A stretch of DNA of 63,406 nucleotides, from assembly GCF_019747315.1 (NCBI RefSeq), contig NZ_JAIEQY010000001.1, positions 1 to 63,406 of the forward strand. Direction: 5' to 3'. Below, in pieces: positions 1 through 14,826 of this stretch. The notes beneath the pieces were generated by a model. It made no database searches and was not told the origin of the DNA. It saw only the letters and a program-made list of their open reading frames with translations. Within the stretch, counting starts at the first letter, position 1; each line of letters opens with the position of its first letter. The position numbers and the translations under genes are program-made. The stretch is from Roseococcus sp. GTDB lineage: Bacteria > Pseudomonadota > Alphaproteobacteria > Acetobacterales > Acetobacteraceae.

Positions 1-402
1 GTTAGGGGCACCCCAGAGCATCGCCAGCAGCACCAAGCCCAGCGCCAAAATGGCGATTTCATGATGCAGAATGGTCCTCAGGGCTGAGATGAAGCGCACC
101 CAGCCCTCGGCGCCCGGGGGGCACGGCTTGCGGCTGGGGCCGGTGACCAGGCCGGTGAGAAAGCCGATCTCCCCCCAGGCCCAGACCAGCACGCCGCAGG
201 CAAAGCCGAGATAGGCGGCGCCGACACTGACGTCATCGGCCAGCGCCAGCGCACCATAGAGGCCGCCCACCAACGCAGCACTCGCCCCCGCCATGGTCCA
301 GGCGAAGCTCCGGCGCGGCAATTGGTCGAGCACGAAGACCAGCGCCGTGCCGAACCACCACACGAAGACCGCGAAGATGACGGGAAGAATGTGCTGCAAC
401 AC
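1..402 (-). CDS. puhE: PuhE, photosynthetic complex assembly protein (DUF3623), 3' end missing
   Basis: The last visible gene of the minus-strand photosynthesis superoperon runs off the window edge; 134 codons are present. It starts at GTG 402, with GGGAG six bases upstream, 12 bp after the acsF stop. The visible part is very hydrophobic: an N-terminal membrane segment, a second around residues 37-50, a third around 58-75 and the start of another at the edge. PuhE is a membrane protein that affects reaction-centre/light-harvesting assembly and bacteriochlorophyll levels. Identity rests on membrane topology and the canonical position after acsF. The GTG start explains why an ATG-only reading misses it. 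Confidence 0.8.
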   Translation of the reverse strand, partial: MLQHILPVIFAVFVWWFGTALVFVLDQLPRRSFAWTMAGASAALVGGLYGALALADDVSVGAAYLGFACGVLVWAWGEIGFLTGLVTGPSRKPCPPGAEGWVRFISALRTILHHEIAILALGLVLLAMLWGAPN

Positions 403-414
403 GCAGGGCTCCCG

Positions 415-1488
415 CTACCAGGCGGGGCTCAGCCGGATCTGCTGCGGCAGTTCCGACTTGCGGCCCGGGAGGAAGTACAGCCGCGCGAAGACCGCGCCCG
501 CCGCGATGCCAAGCCCGGCGCGCTTGATGCTGGACAGCATACCCGGCTTCGCCCGCGCCTCACCCATGGCGGTCGAGATGGCGAGCATCCGGTCCAGGTT
601 GCGGCGGAAGGCGGGGGTGTCGGCCTCCAGCGTCACGGGGAAGACCTGGCGGCAGATTTCCGCGGTGATGCGGAACACCTCCATGTCGTAATCCGTCGGC
701 GTCATGCCGAGCGCCTTGTGGAATTCCGGCCGGGCGTGGTCGCGCACATACATGGTCGCGAAGACGGCAAGCTGGAAGAACTTGCACCACCAGAGGTTCA
801 CGCCGGTGGTGAGCTTCGGGTTCGCGCGCATCAGCAGGGCGAAGGCCTCGCCATGGCGGAACTCATCGTTGCACCACTCCTTGAACCAGTTGAAGATCGG
901 GTGGAAGCGCAATTCCGGATGCCGCTCGAACTGCCGGTAAATCGTGATGTATCGCGCATAGCCGATCTTCTCGCTGAGATAGGTGGCGTAGAAGATGAAC
1001 TTGGGCTGGAAGTAGTGATACTTCTTTGCCTTGGTCAGGAAGCCCAGATCCACGCCGACGCCCAGATCCTTCAGGCTGTCATTGATGAAGCCGGCGTGCC
1101 GTGCCTCATCGCGGCTCATCACCGCAAATAGTTCCTTGATGTCAGGGTTCTTGATGCGCTTCTTGATCTCGGCATAGAGCACGCAGCCCGAGAATTCGGC
1201 CGTGACGGAACTGACCAGGAAGTCCAGCAGCTCCTTCTGAAGGGGCTCGGGCAGGTCGCCCAGCTTGAACTCGTCGAAGACCGCGGTGCGGACGAAATGC
1301 CCCTTGTTGGGGTCGCGGCGGAACTCGGCCATCAACTCGTCCCACTCGCGGCGGACGGGGCTGATGTCGAGCGCATCCATCGCCGCGAAATCGGTCGTGT
1401 AGAAGCGTGGCGAGAGCACCGTGTCGGTGGTCGCCATCCGGGTGGTTTCGTTCAACTCGCGAAGCGGGTTGGGCTGGATCGGGTTCAT
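415..1488 (-). CDS. acsF: Aerobic Mg-protoporphyrin IX monomethyl ester oxidative cyclase
   Basis: AcsF is the diiron oxygenase that forms the isocyclic E ring of bacteriochlorophyll, converting Mg-protoporphyrin monomethyl ester to divinyl-protochlorophyllide with O2. The 357-residue protein has the expected length. It shows the diiron carboxylate/histidine motifs: an E near YAEIKKR, then DEARHAGF, and later [10 protein letters not shown]. The ATG overlaps the stop of the upstream small gene as ATGA, so the two are translationally coupled. No anaerobic BchE is visible here, so this stretch points to oxygen-dependent pigment synthesis. Confidence 0.97.
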   Translation of the reverse strand: MNPIQPNPLRELNETTRMATTDTVLSPRFYTTDFAAMDALDISPVRREWDELMAEFRRDPNKGHFVRTAVFDEFKLGDLPEPLQKELLDFLVSSVTAEFSGCVLYAEIKKRIKNPDIKELFAVMSRDEARHAGFINDSLKDLGVGVDLGFLTKAKKYHYFQPKFIFYATYLSEKIGYARYITIYRQFERHPELRFHPIFNWFKEWCNDEFRHGEAFALLMRANPKLTTGVNLWWCKFFQLAVFATMYVRDHARPEFHKALGMTPTDYDMEVFRITAEICRQVFPVTLEADTPAFRRNLDRMLAISTAMGEARAKPGMLSSIKRAGLGIAAGAVFARLYFLPGRKSELPQQIRLSPAW

Positions 1489-1823
1489 GCCGCGTATTCC
1501 CCAACGGCGTAATCTTTCGGCTCAAAACCGCAATGATACAGCTCGGTCAACTCCGTGAAGGCGGAAAGCTCGGTCCAGAGACGCGTCAACGGCCCGGCGC
1601 GATAGATGGTCGCCGTCGTCTCGTAGGATGTGCTCTGGCCATAGGCGATGGAAGCGGGCGCGCCGTTCACGACGACGCGATCCCCCGGACGCAGCATGAT
1701 ACCTTCAGGAACGGCGTGGGCGTGCAGGCTGTCGAAGCTCTGCTCGATCTCCACCGTGCAGGGAACCGTGATGGTGCGTGGGCCAGTGATATCCTCCCAC
1801 AAACCAACAAGGGCCTTCCTCAT
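1485..1823 (-). CDS. bciE: BciE-like auxiliary subunit of the aerobic cyclase
   Basis: This small soluble protein of 112 residues lies between puhC and acsF. In alphaproteobacteria this conserved PGC position is held by BciE, reported as a partner that AcsF needs for activity. I base the assignment on position, size and coupling, not on a known catalytic motif. The start is ATG 1823: it overlaps the puhC stop as TGATG and has AAGGAGA about six bases upstream, which makes it better than the TTG one codon earlier. The gene overlaps acsF by 4 nt, which fits 1:1 synthesis of the two subunits. Confidence 0.8.
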   Translation of the reverse strand: MRKALVGLWEDITGPRTITVPCTVEIEQSFDSLHAHAVPEGIMLRPGDRVVVNGAPASIAYGQSTSYETTATIYRAGPLTRLWTELSAFTELTELYHCGFEPKDYAVGEYAA

Positions 1824-2266
1824 CAATCTTCTCCTTGCGCGGTCAATAGCCGCGAAAAAACCCCGGCGTTGGTGGCGCCGAAGGCCGTCAGGTCGATCCG
1901 GCGTCCCGTCGCCGCATCATCGAGCGTGAGCTGGCCATCCGACCAGGCGGCGAGACGAAACGGCGCCTCTCGACCTTGGCCTTCCTGCCGGCGCTCACGC
2001 GCCAATGCCCGGATGCTACCACGCACAAAGCCGCCTTCCGCTACCGGAAACCGCGCCAGAACCTGCAAATTTCCGGCGTCACGGATGACAACGGAGCCAT
2101 CCGGCGCATCCTCGAAATGAACCAGCCGCTCGACGGCCGGACGCTCCGCGCCCCGCAGATCCACGGAGCGTGTCTGACGCCCGCCCACCAGGAAAAGCGT
2201 CGCGCTGATGATGGCGAGGCCCGCCATCAGAGGCAGGAAATTCCCGCGGTCGGTGAGCGTGAACAT
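1823..2266 (-). CDS. puhC: PuhC, photosynthetic complex assembly protein
   Basis: The protein has 147 residues, with a short cytoplasmic N-terminus, one membrane anchor at about residues 10-30 (LPLMAGLAIISATLFLVGG) and a periplasmic domain. PuhC assists assembly of the reaction centre-LH1 core. The start ATG 2266 overlaps the puhB stop (TGATG). The reading frame stays open upstream, but that part is low-complexity shadow inside puhB. Its place between puhB and bciE is the standard order. Confidence 0.88.
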   Translation of the reverse strand: MFTLTDRGNFLPLMAGLAIISATLFLVGGRQTRSVDLRGAERPAVERLVHFEDAPDGSVVIRDAGNLQVLARFPVAEGGFVRGSIRALARERRQEGQGREAPFRLAAWSDGQLTLDDAATGRRIDLTAFGATNAGVFSRLLTAQGED

Positions 2267-2919
2267 CAGGCGGTCACCGCACCGGTCAGGCCTTGCCTGG
2301 ATGCCGGCTGGCTCTCCGCCAGGGCCGGCACCGGCATGGAGGCACTGGCCGCCAATGCACGCGAGAGAACCTGTGCCGCCCCCGCCGTCACCGGCACCGC
2401 GCGCAGCATCGGCTCCGCCCGCGCCACGCGCCAGGGCCGTGCATGCGGCCAAAGTGCGAGCCAGGCGATCTTGTGCGCGGGCGCGAGCGTGAGGACGATG
2501 TCCTCCGTCCCATCCGCATGCCGCTTCACCGCCGCGGATTCAATGGCGGAGAAGGGCAGGTTGATGGTCATCGGCAGGGCCACACCCACGCGCAGCACCA
2601 CGCGGCGGTTGGTGATGGTGTAAACCGCGGCCTTGGCCAGCGCACGCCCGATGACCGCCAGCACGGCCAGACAAAGCAGTGCGAGGCCCAGCGAGGTTCC
2701 CGAGGCCAACGCCATCTCAGCCAGGCTGCCGCCGGAAGCGGCAGCCGTGGAGATGCTCCAGGTCACCATCAGCGCGAAATAGAGCGCGAGCATCCGCAGA
2801 TGCAACGCGCGGGTTGCGAGCGACCACCAGCGGGGGCTGCCCTGCCAGAGGATGCCCTCCCCCTCCGGCAGTTTCTCCGGAAGGCCCGGGATCGGCTCGA
2901 TCTCGTGCTCGGGGATCAC
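2266..2919 (-). CDS. puhB: PuhB, reaction centre assembly protein
   Basis: This 217-residue PH-like-domain membrane protein begins with IPEHEIEPIPGLPEKLPEGE, the typical PuhB N-terminus. Hydrophobic segments lie at about residues 40-65 and 75-95, followed by a segment with YTITNRRVVLRVG typical of bacterial PH domains. PuhB is a reaction-centre assembly factor. The start is GTG 2919, overlapping the puhA stop as GTGA; an upstream ATG at 2970 would overlap puhA by over 50 nt and add residues foreign to the family. Confidence 0.92.
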   Translation of the reverse strand: MIPEHEIEPIPGLPEKLPEGEGILWQGSPRWWSLATRALHLRMLALYFALMVTWSISTAAASGGSLAEMALASGTSLGLALLCLAVLAVIGRALAKAAVYTITNRRVVLRVGVALPMTINLPFSAIESAAVKRHADGTEDIVLTLAPAHKIAWLALWPHARPWRVARAEPMLRAVPVTAGAAQVLSRALAASASMPVPALAESQPASRQGLTGAVTA

Positions 2920-3695
2920 AGGCAGGGTTCCGAACGCTCGGGCTTCGCGTAGAGCTGGCCGCCGGCGCAATAGGCCGAGACCATGTCCTCCTCACGCAGC
3001 GTGATCGAATCGCGGTAGCTGAGCGTCGGCGCCTTGGCGAAGTGCTTGGCCAGCAGCGTGCGCACCGTCACCACGCGGCGTTCGCCATCCACGCGGATCA
3101 GCGGCACCGGGTAGAGCATCGTCCGCTCGCCCATGTCGGTCGCCACCGCGACCTCGATGTAGCGGAAGATCATTTCCGACTTGTCGAGCCAGACATCGAC
3201 GCATGTGCCGGCGACCACGCCATCGGCATCCAGCACCGCATAGCCACGCGGATCGGGGTCGGCCTCGTCCACGCTGAACGCCGGCTCCAGCCGCAGCGGC
3301 ACGATGGCGGGCGTGCCGTCATCATGCAGCACGGCCGGGTGCATGCCGCGCATCACATAGGCGGCAGGGCCCACGCCATCCACCAGCGGATCGCCCGTCG
3401 GGATCATCGGCGAGCCGGCCGAGGTGTCCATCGGCACCATCGCGATCTGGCGCTCCGTCTCCGGCCGGGGCGCCTGGACCGTGGTGCCATTGGCGAGCAG
3501 GAAGGTCTTGGGGTCCGGCATGCCGGGGAAGCCGCCCACATTGTTCTGCTTGGGCCTGCCCGGGGTGACGAGCGGATAGCCCTCGCGCTTACTCTCCCGA
3601 TTCAGATAGAGGACCAGGGCGGCAAAGAAAATCCAGAAGGCGTAGATCGAGACGGTGGCGTAATCGATACTGGTCAGATAGGTGCCTGCCTGCAT
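2916..3695 (-). CDS. puhA: Photosynthetic reaction centre H subunit
   Basis: This 259-residue protein has one N-terminal membrane helix (residues about 12-32, ending LVLYLNRESKREGYPLV) and a PRC-barrel cytoplasmic domain. It caps the L/M core and controls proton transfer to QB. The start ATG 3695 has GAGGAGG seven bases upstream, a strong site that fits a structural subunit needed in quantity. It follows lhaA by 19 bp, the widest internal gap of the superoperon. Confidence 0.97.
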   Translation of the reverse strand: MQAGTYLTSIDYATVSIYAFWIFFAALVLYLNRESKREGYPLVTPGRPKQNNVGGFPGMPDPKTFLLANGTTVQAPRPETERQIAMVPMDTSAGSPMIPTGDPLVDGVGPAAYVMRGMHPAVLHDDGTPAIVPLRLEPAFSVDEADPDPRGYAVLDADGVVAGTCVDVWLDKSEMIFRYIEVAVATDMGERTMLYPVPLIRVDGERRVVTVRTLLAKHFAKAPTLSYRDSITLREEDMVSAYCAGGQLYAKPERSEPCL

Positions 3696-3714
3696 GGCGG
3701 ACCTCCTCTTGGCT

Positions 3715-5136
3715 TCAGGTTGCAGTCTGCGGCCCGGACAATCCGAGCGGTTGGTGGTCCTGGATGCGCGAGCGGACCAAGGGTCCGATCACCACCAGGG
3801 TCGCGAAGAGAAGCGCGATTTCGATCAGGTAGACGGCGCAATAGCCGATGGCCGGACCCGTCAGGACGGGGCCGAGCATTCCGTGCGTGGCGAGCTCCGC
3901 CAGCGTATCCCGTAGCAGCCCGCCCGAGGCGATGGCCAGGCCGGCCGCCGTAGCCTGCACGGCGCCCCAGCTGCCCAACGCCAGGCCCACCTTGTCGGCC
4001 GGCGCGGCCTGCATGCAGCTGGTCAGCGTGCCATGGCCGAAAAGGCCGGCGCCGAAGCCAATCACCGCGATTCCGCCGGCGAACAGGCCGGCGCTGCTCA
4101 GCGGCGCGGCCAGCATCACCCCGGCGAATCCCAGCGTGCCGAACATGGCGCCGAAGCCGGCGATCCGGTTCGCGTCCATGCCGTCACCGATCCGCTTCGC
4201 CGCGCGCCAGAAGCCCAGGATGCCGCCCGAGGCGAAGAGCGCGGTCAGCAGCGTCGTGGCCCCCACGGAAAGGCCCAGGATCTGCCCGCCATAGGGCTCC
4301 AGCAGGATGTCCTGCATGGAAAAGGCGAAGGTGCCCAGGCCGGTGGCCAGCAGGCGGCGCCCCCAGGGGCCGGTCGCGCGCAATTCGCGCCAGGCTTCCA
4401 GGAAGCTTGGCTCCTCCAAGCGTTCCATGTTGCGGTTGGGCACCCGCGGCTCCTGCTTCCAGACCGCGATGAAGTTGATCACCAGCGTCAGCGCCGCGGC
4501 GCCCTGGATCACCTGGATCAGCTTGATCTGGCTGAAGGGCGTCAGCAGCGCGCCGAAGGCGACAGAGCCGAGCAGCATCCCCATCAGGAACATCACCGAG
4601 AGCAGCGCCACCACCTTCGCCTGCACCTTGGCGGGCGCGATATCGGTGGCGAGTGCGAGGCCCGCCGTCTGCACCATGTGCATCCCGGCGCCAACCAGCA
4701 GGAAGGAAATGCCGGCCGCCACCTGCCCCGCCCACATGGGGCCGGTCGTGTCGCCGGAGAGCAGGATCAGCGCGAAGGGCATCATCGCGAAGCCGCTGAA
4801 CTGGAAGATGGTGCCGAACCAGATGTAGGGCACGCGCCGCCAGCCCAGCGCCGAGGCGTAATTGTCCGAGCGGAAGCCGATCAAGGCGCGCAGCGGCGCG
4901 AAGACCAGCGGCAGCGCGACCATGACGGCGACCAGGCCGGCCGGGACCTGCAACTCCACGATCATCACGCGGTTCAGCGTGCCGATGAGAAGAACCGCAG
5001 CCATGCCGACCGAGATCTGAAACAGCGAGAGGCGCAGCAGGCGCGAAAGCGGCAATTCATCCGTCGCAGCATCGGCAAAGGGCAGCATCGCGGGCGTGAG
5101 CCGCATCCACTGCCTGGCGATGCTGAAACCGCTCAT
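3715..5136 (-). CDS. lhaA: LhaA, PucC-family light-harvesting 1 assembly protein
   Basis: This is a 473-residue polytopic protein of the PucC/LhaA branch of the major facilitator superfamily, with about twelve hydrophobic segments. It acts in LH1 assembly, probably in handling (bacterio)chlorophyll at the membrane. Family signatures are GTLNRVMIVELQVPAGLVA and the RSDNYASALGWRRVPYIWFG loop. The start ATG 5136 forms an ATGA overlap with bchM; an ATG four codons upstream is possible but overlaps bchM more. A paralogue lies at 17123 on the other strand. Confidence 0.93.
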   Translation of the reverse strand: MSGFSIARQWMRLTPAMLPFADAATDELPLSRLLRLSLFQISVGMAAVLLIGTLNRVMIVELQVPAGLVAVMVALPLVFAPLRALIGFRSDNYASALGWRRVPYIWFGTIFQFSGFAMMPFALILLSGDTTGPMWAGQVAAGISFLLVGAGMHMVQTAGLALATDIAPAKVQAKVVALLSVMFLMGMLLGSVAFGALLTPFSQIKLIQVIQGAAALTLVINFIAVWKQEPRVPNRNMERLEEPSFLEAWRELRATGPWGRRLLATGLGTFAFSMQDILLEPYGGQILGLSVGATTLLTALFASGGILGFWRAAKRIGDGMDANRIAGFGAMFGTLGFAGVMLAAPLSSAGLFAGGIAVIGFGAGLFGHGTLTSCMQAAPADKVGLALGSWGAVQATAAGLAIASGGLLRDTLAELATHGMLGPVLTGPAIGYCAVYLIEIALLFATLVVIGPLVRSRIQDHQPLGLSGPQTAT

Positions 5137-5830
5137 TTCCGGACCCACTCATAGGCCTGGGAGGTGTAGAAGCCGCGCTGGACCTTCTTGTGGCGGCCGG
5201 CCGTGAAGTCGCGCAGCGCAGGTTCCGCCGCAATCAGGCGGCGCAGCTTGGATTCGGCCAGCGGCGCGATGAAGGGCGCGCGGTCTCCGCGGGGGAACAG
5301 ACGGCCCACCGTGATCATGGCGCTGAGCATCGGCGAATTCGGTGCCACGGTGAAGAGCATGGAGCGCCGGCAGCGCTTCGCCGCGCGCGCCAGGGCGGCG
5401 ATGATATCCGGCGCGTCGTAATGAATCAGGCTGTCCATCGCGACGATATGGTCGAACTCGCCATGCTCCTCGCCCAGCATGTCGCCAGCGTGGAATTCCG
5501 GCTGCGGGCCGCCAATCTCCAGCGCCCGCTCCCGCGCGCACTCGATCAGCGTGGGCGAAAGGTCCACCGCGACCACTTCGGCTCCACGCAGCGCAGCCTC
5601 GCTCGCCAGCGCACCCGTGCCGCAGCCGGCATCCAGGATGCGCAGGCCGGCCATATCCTCGGGCAGCCAGGAGAGCAGCGTGTTGCGCATCTCCTCCCGC
5701 CCCGCGCGCACTGTGGCGCGGATGCCGCTGACCGGCGCGTCCGAGGTGAGGCGCTGCCAGGCCGCGGCCGCCGTGCGGTCGAAATAGGCTTCGAGCTTGC
5801 TGCGACGCTCGGTGTAGGTGGCGCTGTGCA

Positions 5831-5831
<1 letters not shown>
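5133..5831 (-). CDS. bchM: Mg-protoporphyrin IX O-methyltransferase
   Basis: BchM transfers a methyl group from S-adenosylmethionine to the C13 propionate of Mg-protoporphyrin IX, giving the AcsF substrate. The 232-residue sequence has the class-I methyltransferase motif LRILDAGCGTGALASEA near residue 65, then VVAVDLSP and a FDHIVAMDSLIHY motif. The start overlaps the bchL stop as TGATG. Confidence 0.96.
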
Positions 5832-10330
<4,499 letters not shown>

Positions 10331-10359
<29 letters not shown>

Positions 10360-11878
10360 ACAGGGTCTCGACCGTGATGGTGCGGATGCCGTTCATTTCG
10401 GCGAAGCGCTCCGTGTTGCGCTTCGCCTTGCCGCGGACGAAGAAGGGGATCTTCTTGAGCTCCTTCTCGCCATCCGCGGTCCAGGTCGTCTCGGTGGGCG
10501 CGACCTCCGCCGCAACCAGCACCTCCGCCTCTTCGCGCACCGGTTCCGCCTTGGTGGCGGCATGGCCGAGGTGAGAGGCGGCGGCGTCCGGGTGAAATTC
10601 GAAATCCTCGCGGAACATCCCGATCAGATGCTCCTCCAGGCCCATCATCAGCGGATGGACCCAGGTGTCGAAGAGGACATTGGCCCCCTCGAAACCCATC
10701 TGCGGCGAGTTGCGCGCGGGGAAGTCCTGCACATGCACCGGTGCCGAAATCACCGCGCAGGGCACGCCCAGACGCTTGGCGACGTGGCGCTCCATCTGCG
10801 TGCCCAGCACCAGCTCGGGTTGGGCCGCGGCGATGGCGGCCTCGACCTCGAGGTAGTCATCGGTGATCAGCGCCTCCAACCCGTGGCGCTTCGCGGCCTC
10901 ACGCACGTCGCGCGCCTGTTCGCGGGAATAGGTGCCGAGGCCAACGACCTGGAAGCCCAGTTCCTCAGCCGCAACGCGCGCCGCTGCGACAGCATGCGTC
11001 GCGTCGCCGAAGATGAAGACCCGCTTGCCGGTGAGGTAGGTGCTGTCCACGCTGCGCGAATACCAGGGCAGGCGCGAGCTCTCTTCGGCGAGGAACTCAC
11101 TCGCATCCACGCCGGCCAGCGACGCGACTTCGGCGATGAAGTCCCGCGTGCCGCCGACGCCGATGGGGATGCAGCGCGTGAAGTTCTGGCCGAGGTTGCG
11201 CTGCATCCAGGACGCCGCCTGACCCGCGACCTCGGGGTAGAGCACCACGTTGAAATCGGCATCGCCCAGCCGCGCCAGGTCGGCGGGGCGCGCACCGAGC
11301 GGTGCCACGACATTCACCGTGACGCCAAGCCGCGCGAGCAGCCCACGCACTTCCTTGATGTCATCGCGGTGGCGGAAGCCCAGCGCCGTGGGGCCCAGGA
11401 TATTGCAGCGCGGCGCAGCGCCGGCCGGGCGCTCCATCTTCACGGCGAAGCGTCGGATCAGCTGGTAGAGCGTTTCGGCCGCGCCCCAGTTTTCCTTCTT
11501 CTGGTAGGCCGGCAACTCCACCGCGATCACCGGAATCGGCAGGCCCGAGGTGGCGGCCAAGCCGCCCGGATCATCCTGGATCAGCTCGGCCGTGCAGGAG
11601 GCGCCGACCAGCATCGCCTCGGGCTGGAAACGCTCATAGGCATCACGCACCGAGGTCTTGAACAGCTCGGCCGTGTCACCGCCGAGGTCACGGGCCTGGA
11701 AGGTCGTGTAGGTGACCGGCGGGCGCGAATTGCGCCGCTCAATCATGGTGAAGAGCAGGTCCGCGTAGGTATCGCCCTGCGGCGCATGCAGCACGTAGTG
11801 CAGGCCTTCCATGGCGGCGGCGATTCGCATCGCACCCACATGCGGCGGGCCTTCATATGTCCAGAGGGTCAGCTGCAT
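10331..11878 (-). CDS. bchB: Light-independent protochlorophyllide reductase subunit B
   Basis: BchB forms the NifK-like half of the catalytic BchNB heterotetramer. The 515 residues begin [20 protein letters not shown], a typical BchB start. An Asp at about 36 (QGDTYADLL) is expected to be the unusual oxygen ligand of the NB-cluster. The C-terminal domain includes the [20 protein letters not shown] region that is typical of BchB. It starts 4 bp after the bchN stop. Confidence 0.97.
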
Positions 11879-11882
11879 CGCC

Positions 11883-13724
<1,842 letters not shown>

Positions 13725-13831
13725 CTACCCCTCCGCTGTGGCGGCCGCGAAGGCTGACTGGGCAAGCGGGCCGGGTTCACTCCCCGCTCTCCGCCTGTGC
13801 CGGCCGTCTCGTGACCCCTTTGGATGTTGTG

Positions 13832-13861
13832 AGGCTAGGTGAGAGGGGCTCGGGGTGTCAA
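13832..13861 (-). promoter_or_regulatory. Possible sigma70-type promoter of the bchF superoperon
   Basis: On the minus strand a perfect TTGACA (-35, positions 13861-13856) is followed after 18 bp by TAGCCT (13837-13832), a weak -10. The predicted transcript would start near 13825, leaving a leader of about 108 nt before bchF. The -35 lies inside the first PpsR-like palindrome, so repressor binding would block polymerase. Confidence 0.45.
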
Positions 13862-13889
13862 GCAAGATTGACGTAAAGATCAATTGACA
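13856..13889. promoter_or_regulatory. Two overlapping PpsR/CrtJ-type operator sites
   Basis: The known PpsR/CrtJ consensus is TGT-N12-ACA. Positions 13856-13873 read TGT-N12-ACG, with inner symmetry TGTCAA...TTGACG (one mismatch). Positions 13872-13889 read CGT-N12-ACA, again one mismatch. The two overlap by 2 bp, lie in the divergent bchF/ppaA promoter region and are next to ppsR itself. Paired sites are typical of cooperative PpsR repression of bch operons under oxygen or light. Confidence 0.65.
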
Positions 13890-13944
13890 ATCCGCGCCGG
13901 CCCGGGGAATGATCGGGCTCCAGAGGGTTCTTGAGGACGCCGCC

Positions 13945-14778
13945 ATGATGTTGCACAGCTCGGCCAGGCAAGCGGCCCTCCAACCCCGGATCAGCAAGAT
14001 GGAACGCCCCGCCGCCAAAGCCATTTTCGGCCGTCGCCTGGGGGTGATCTCGCAACAGATCGCACTCGCGCTGGGCCAGGATGTGGTGCCCTTGCTGCAT
14101 GAACTGCGCCAGCCGCTCGAGGTCGCGGAGATCGAGCGCCTCACCGCCGCAGCCGCGCGGGGCGATGCCGAGACCCTTGCCGCCACCGTTCGTCAGAAGC
14201 GGGCGACAGGCCAAACATCCGAGCACCTGTGTCTGACTTTATTGACACTGGTGGCCCGTCGCCTGGGCGAATGGTGGGAAGAGGATCGCTGCACCTTCGT
14301 CGAAGTCACCCTCGGCATGATCGTCCTGCACCAGCAACTGCGCGACCTTGCGCCCGGCCTCGTCACCTCGGGCTCCATCGGCGGCGCCCGTTCCGCCCTG
14401 ATGATGACCGCCATCGGCAGCCAGCACAGCATGGGCATCGCCATGGTGGCCGAATTCTTCCGTGCCGCCGGCTGGGACGTCTCCGATGAGACCATCGCCA
14501 GCGAGGAGGCGCTGATCGGCCGCGTCTCCGAGCAATGGTTCGGCCTGGTTGCGATTTCAGTGGGCTCCTCCTCCAACATCCCGGGCCTTGCGGGCCATGT
14601 CGCGGCCATCCGGGCCCATTCGCGCAACCGTGAGGTGGCCGTCATGCTGGGCGGCCCCGCCCTGCTCGCCAACCCCGAAATCGCCGTCGCCGCGGGGGCC
14701 GATGCAACGGCACCCGATGCCGCGGAGGCATTGCGCCGCGCCGAGTCCCTGGTCGCGCTCATGTTTGGGGCCGCGTGA
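13945..14778 (+). CDS. ppaA: PpaA/AerR, cobalamin-binding photosynthesis regulator
   Basis: PpaA/AerR proteins are antirepressors of PpsR/CrtJ that bind B12. The 277-residue protein has a helical N-terminal part and a C-terminal B12-binding domain. The usual DxHxxG is present as SQHSMG near the domain start, so His and Gly are kept and Asp is not. Other B12-fold features are SVGSSS and MLGGPAL. I chose ATG 13945 because GAGG lies eight bases upstream; an ATG at 13909 would sit almost on the operators. It precedes ppsR by 48 bp in the usual order. Confidence 0.88.
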   Translation: MMLHSSARQAALQPRISKMERPAAKAIFGRRLGVISQQIALALGQDVVPLLHELRQPLEVAEIERLTAAAARGDAETLAATVRQKRATGQTSEHLCLTLLTLVARRLGEWWEEDRCTFVEVTLGMIVLHQQLRDLAPGLVTSGSIGGARSALMMTAIGSQHSMGIAMVAEFFRAAGWDVSDETIASEEALIGRVSEQWFGLVAISVGSSSNIPGLAGHVAAIRAHSRNREVAVMLGGPALLANPEIAVAAGADATAPDAAEALRRAESLVALMFGAA

Positions 14779-14826
14779 CCGAATCGCGCCGCGTACCGTA
14801 ACCCTCCAGGAAGGATCAGACATCGC

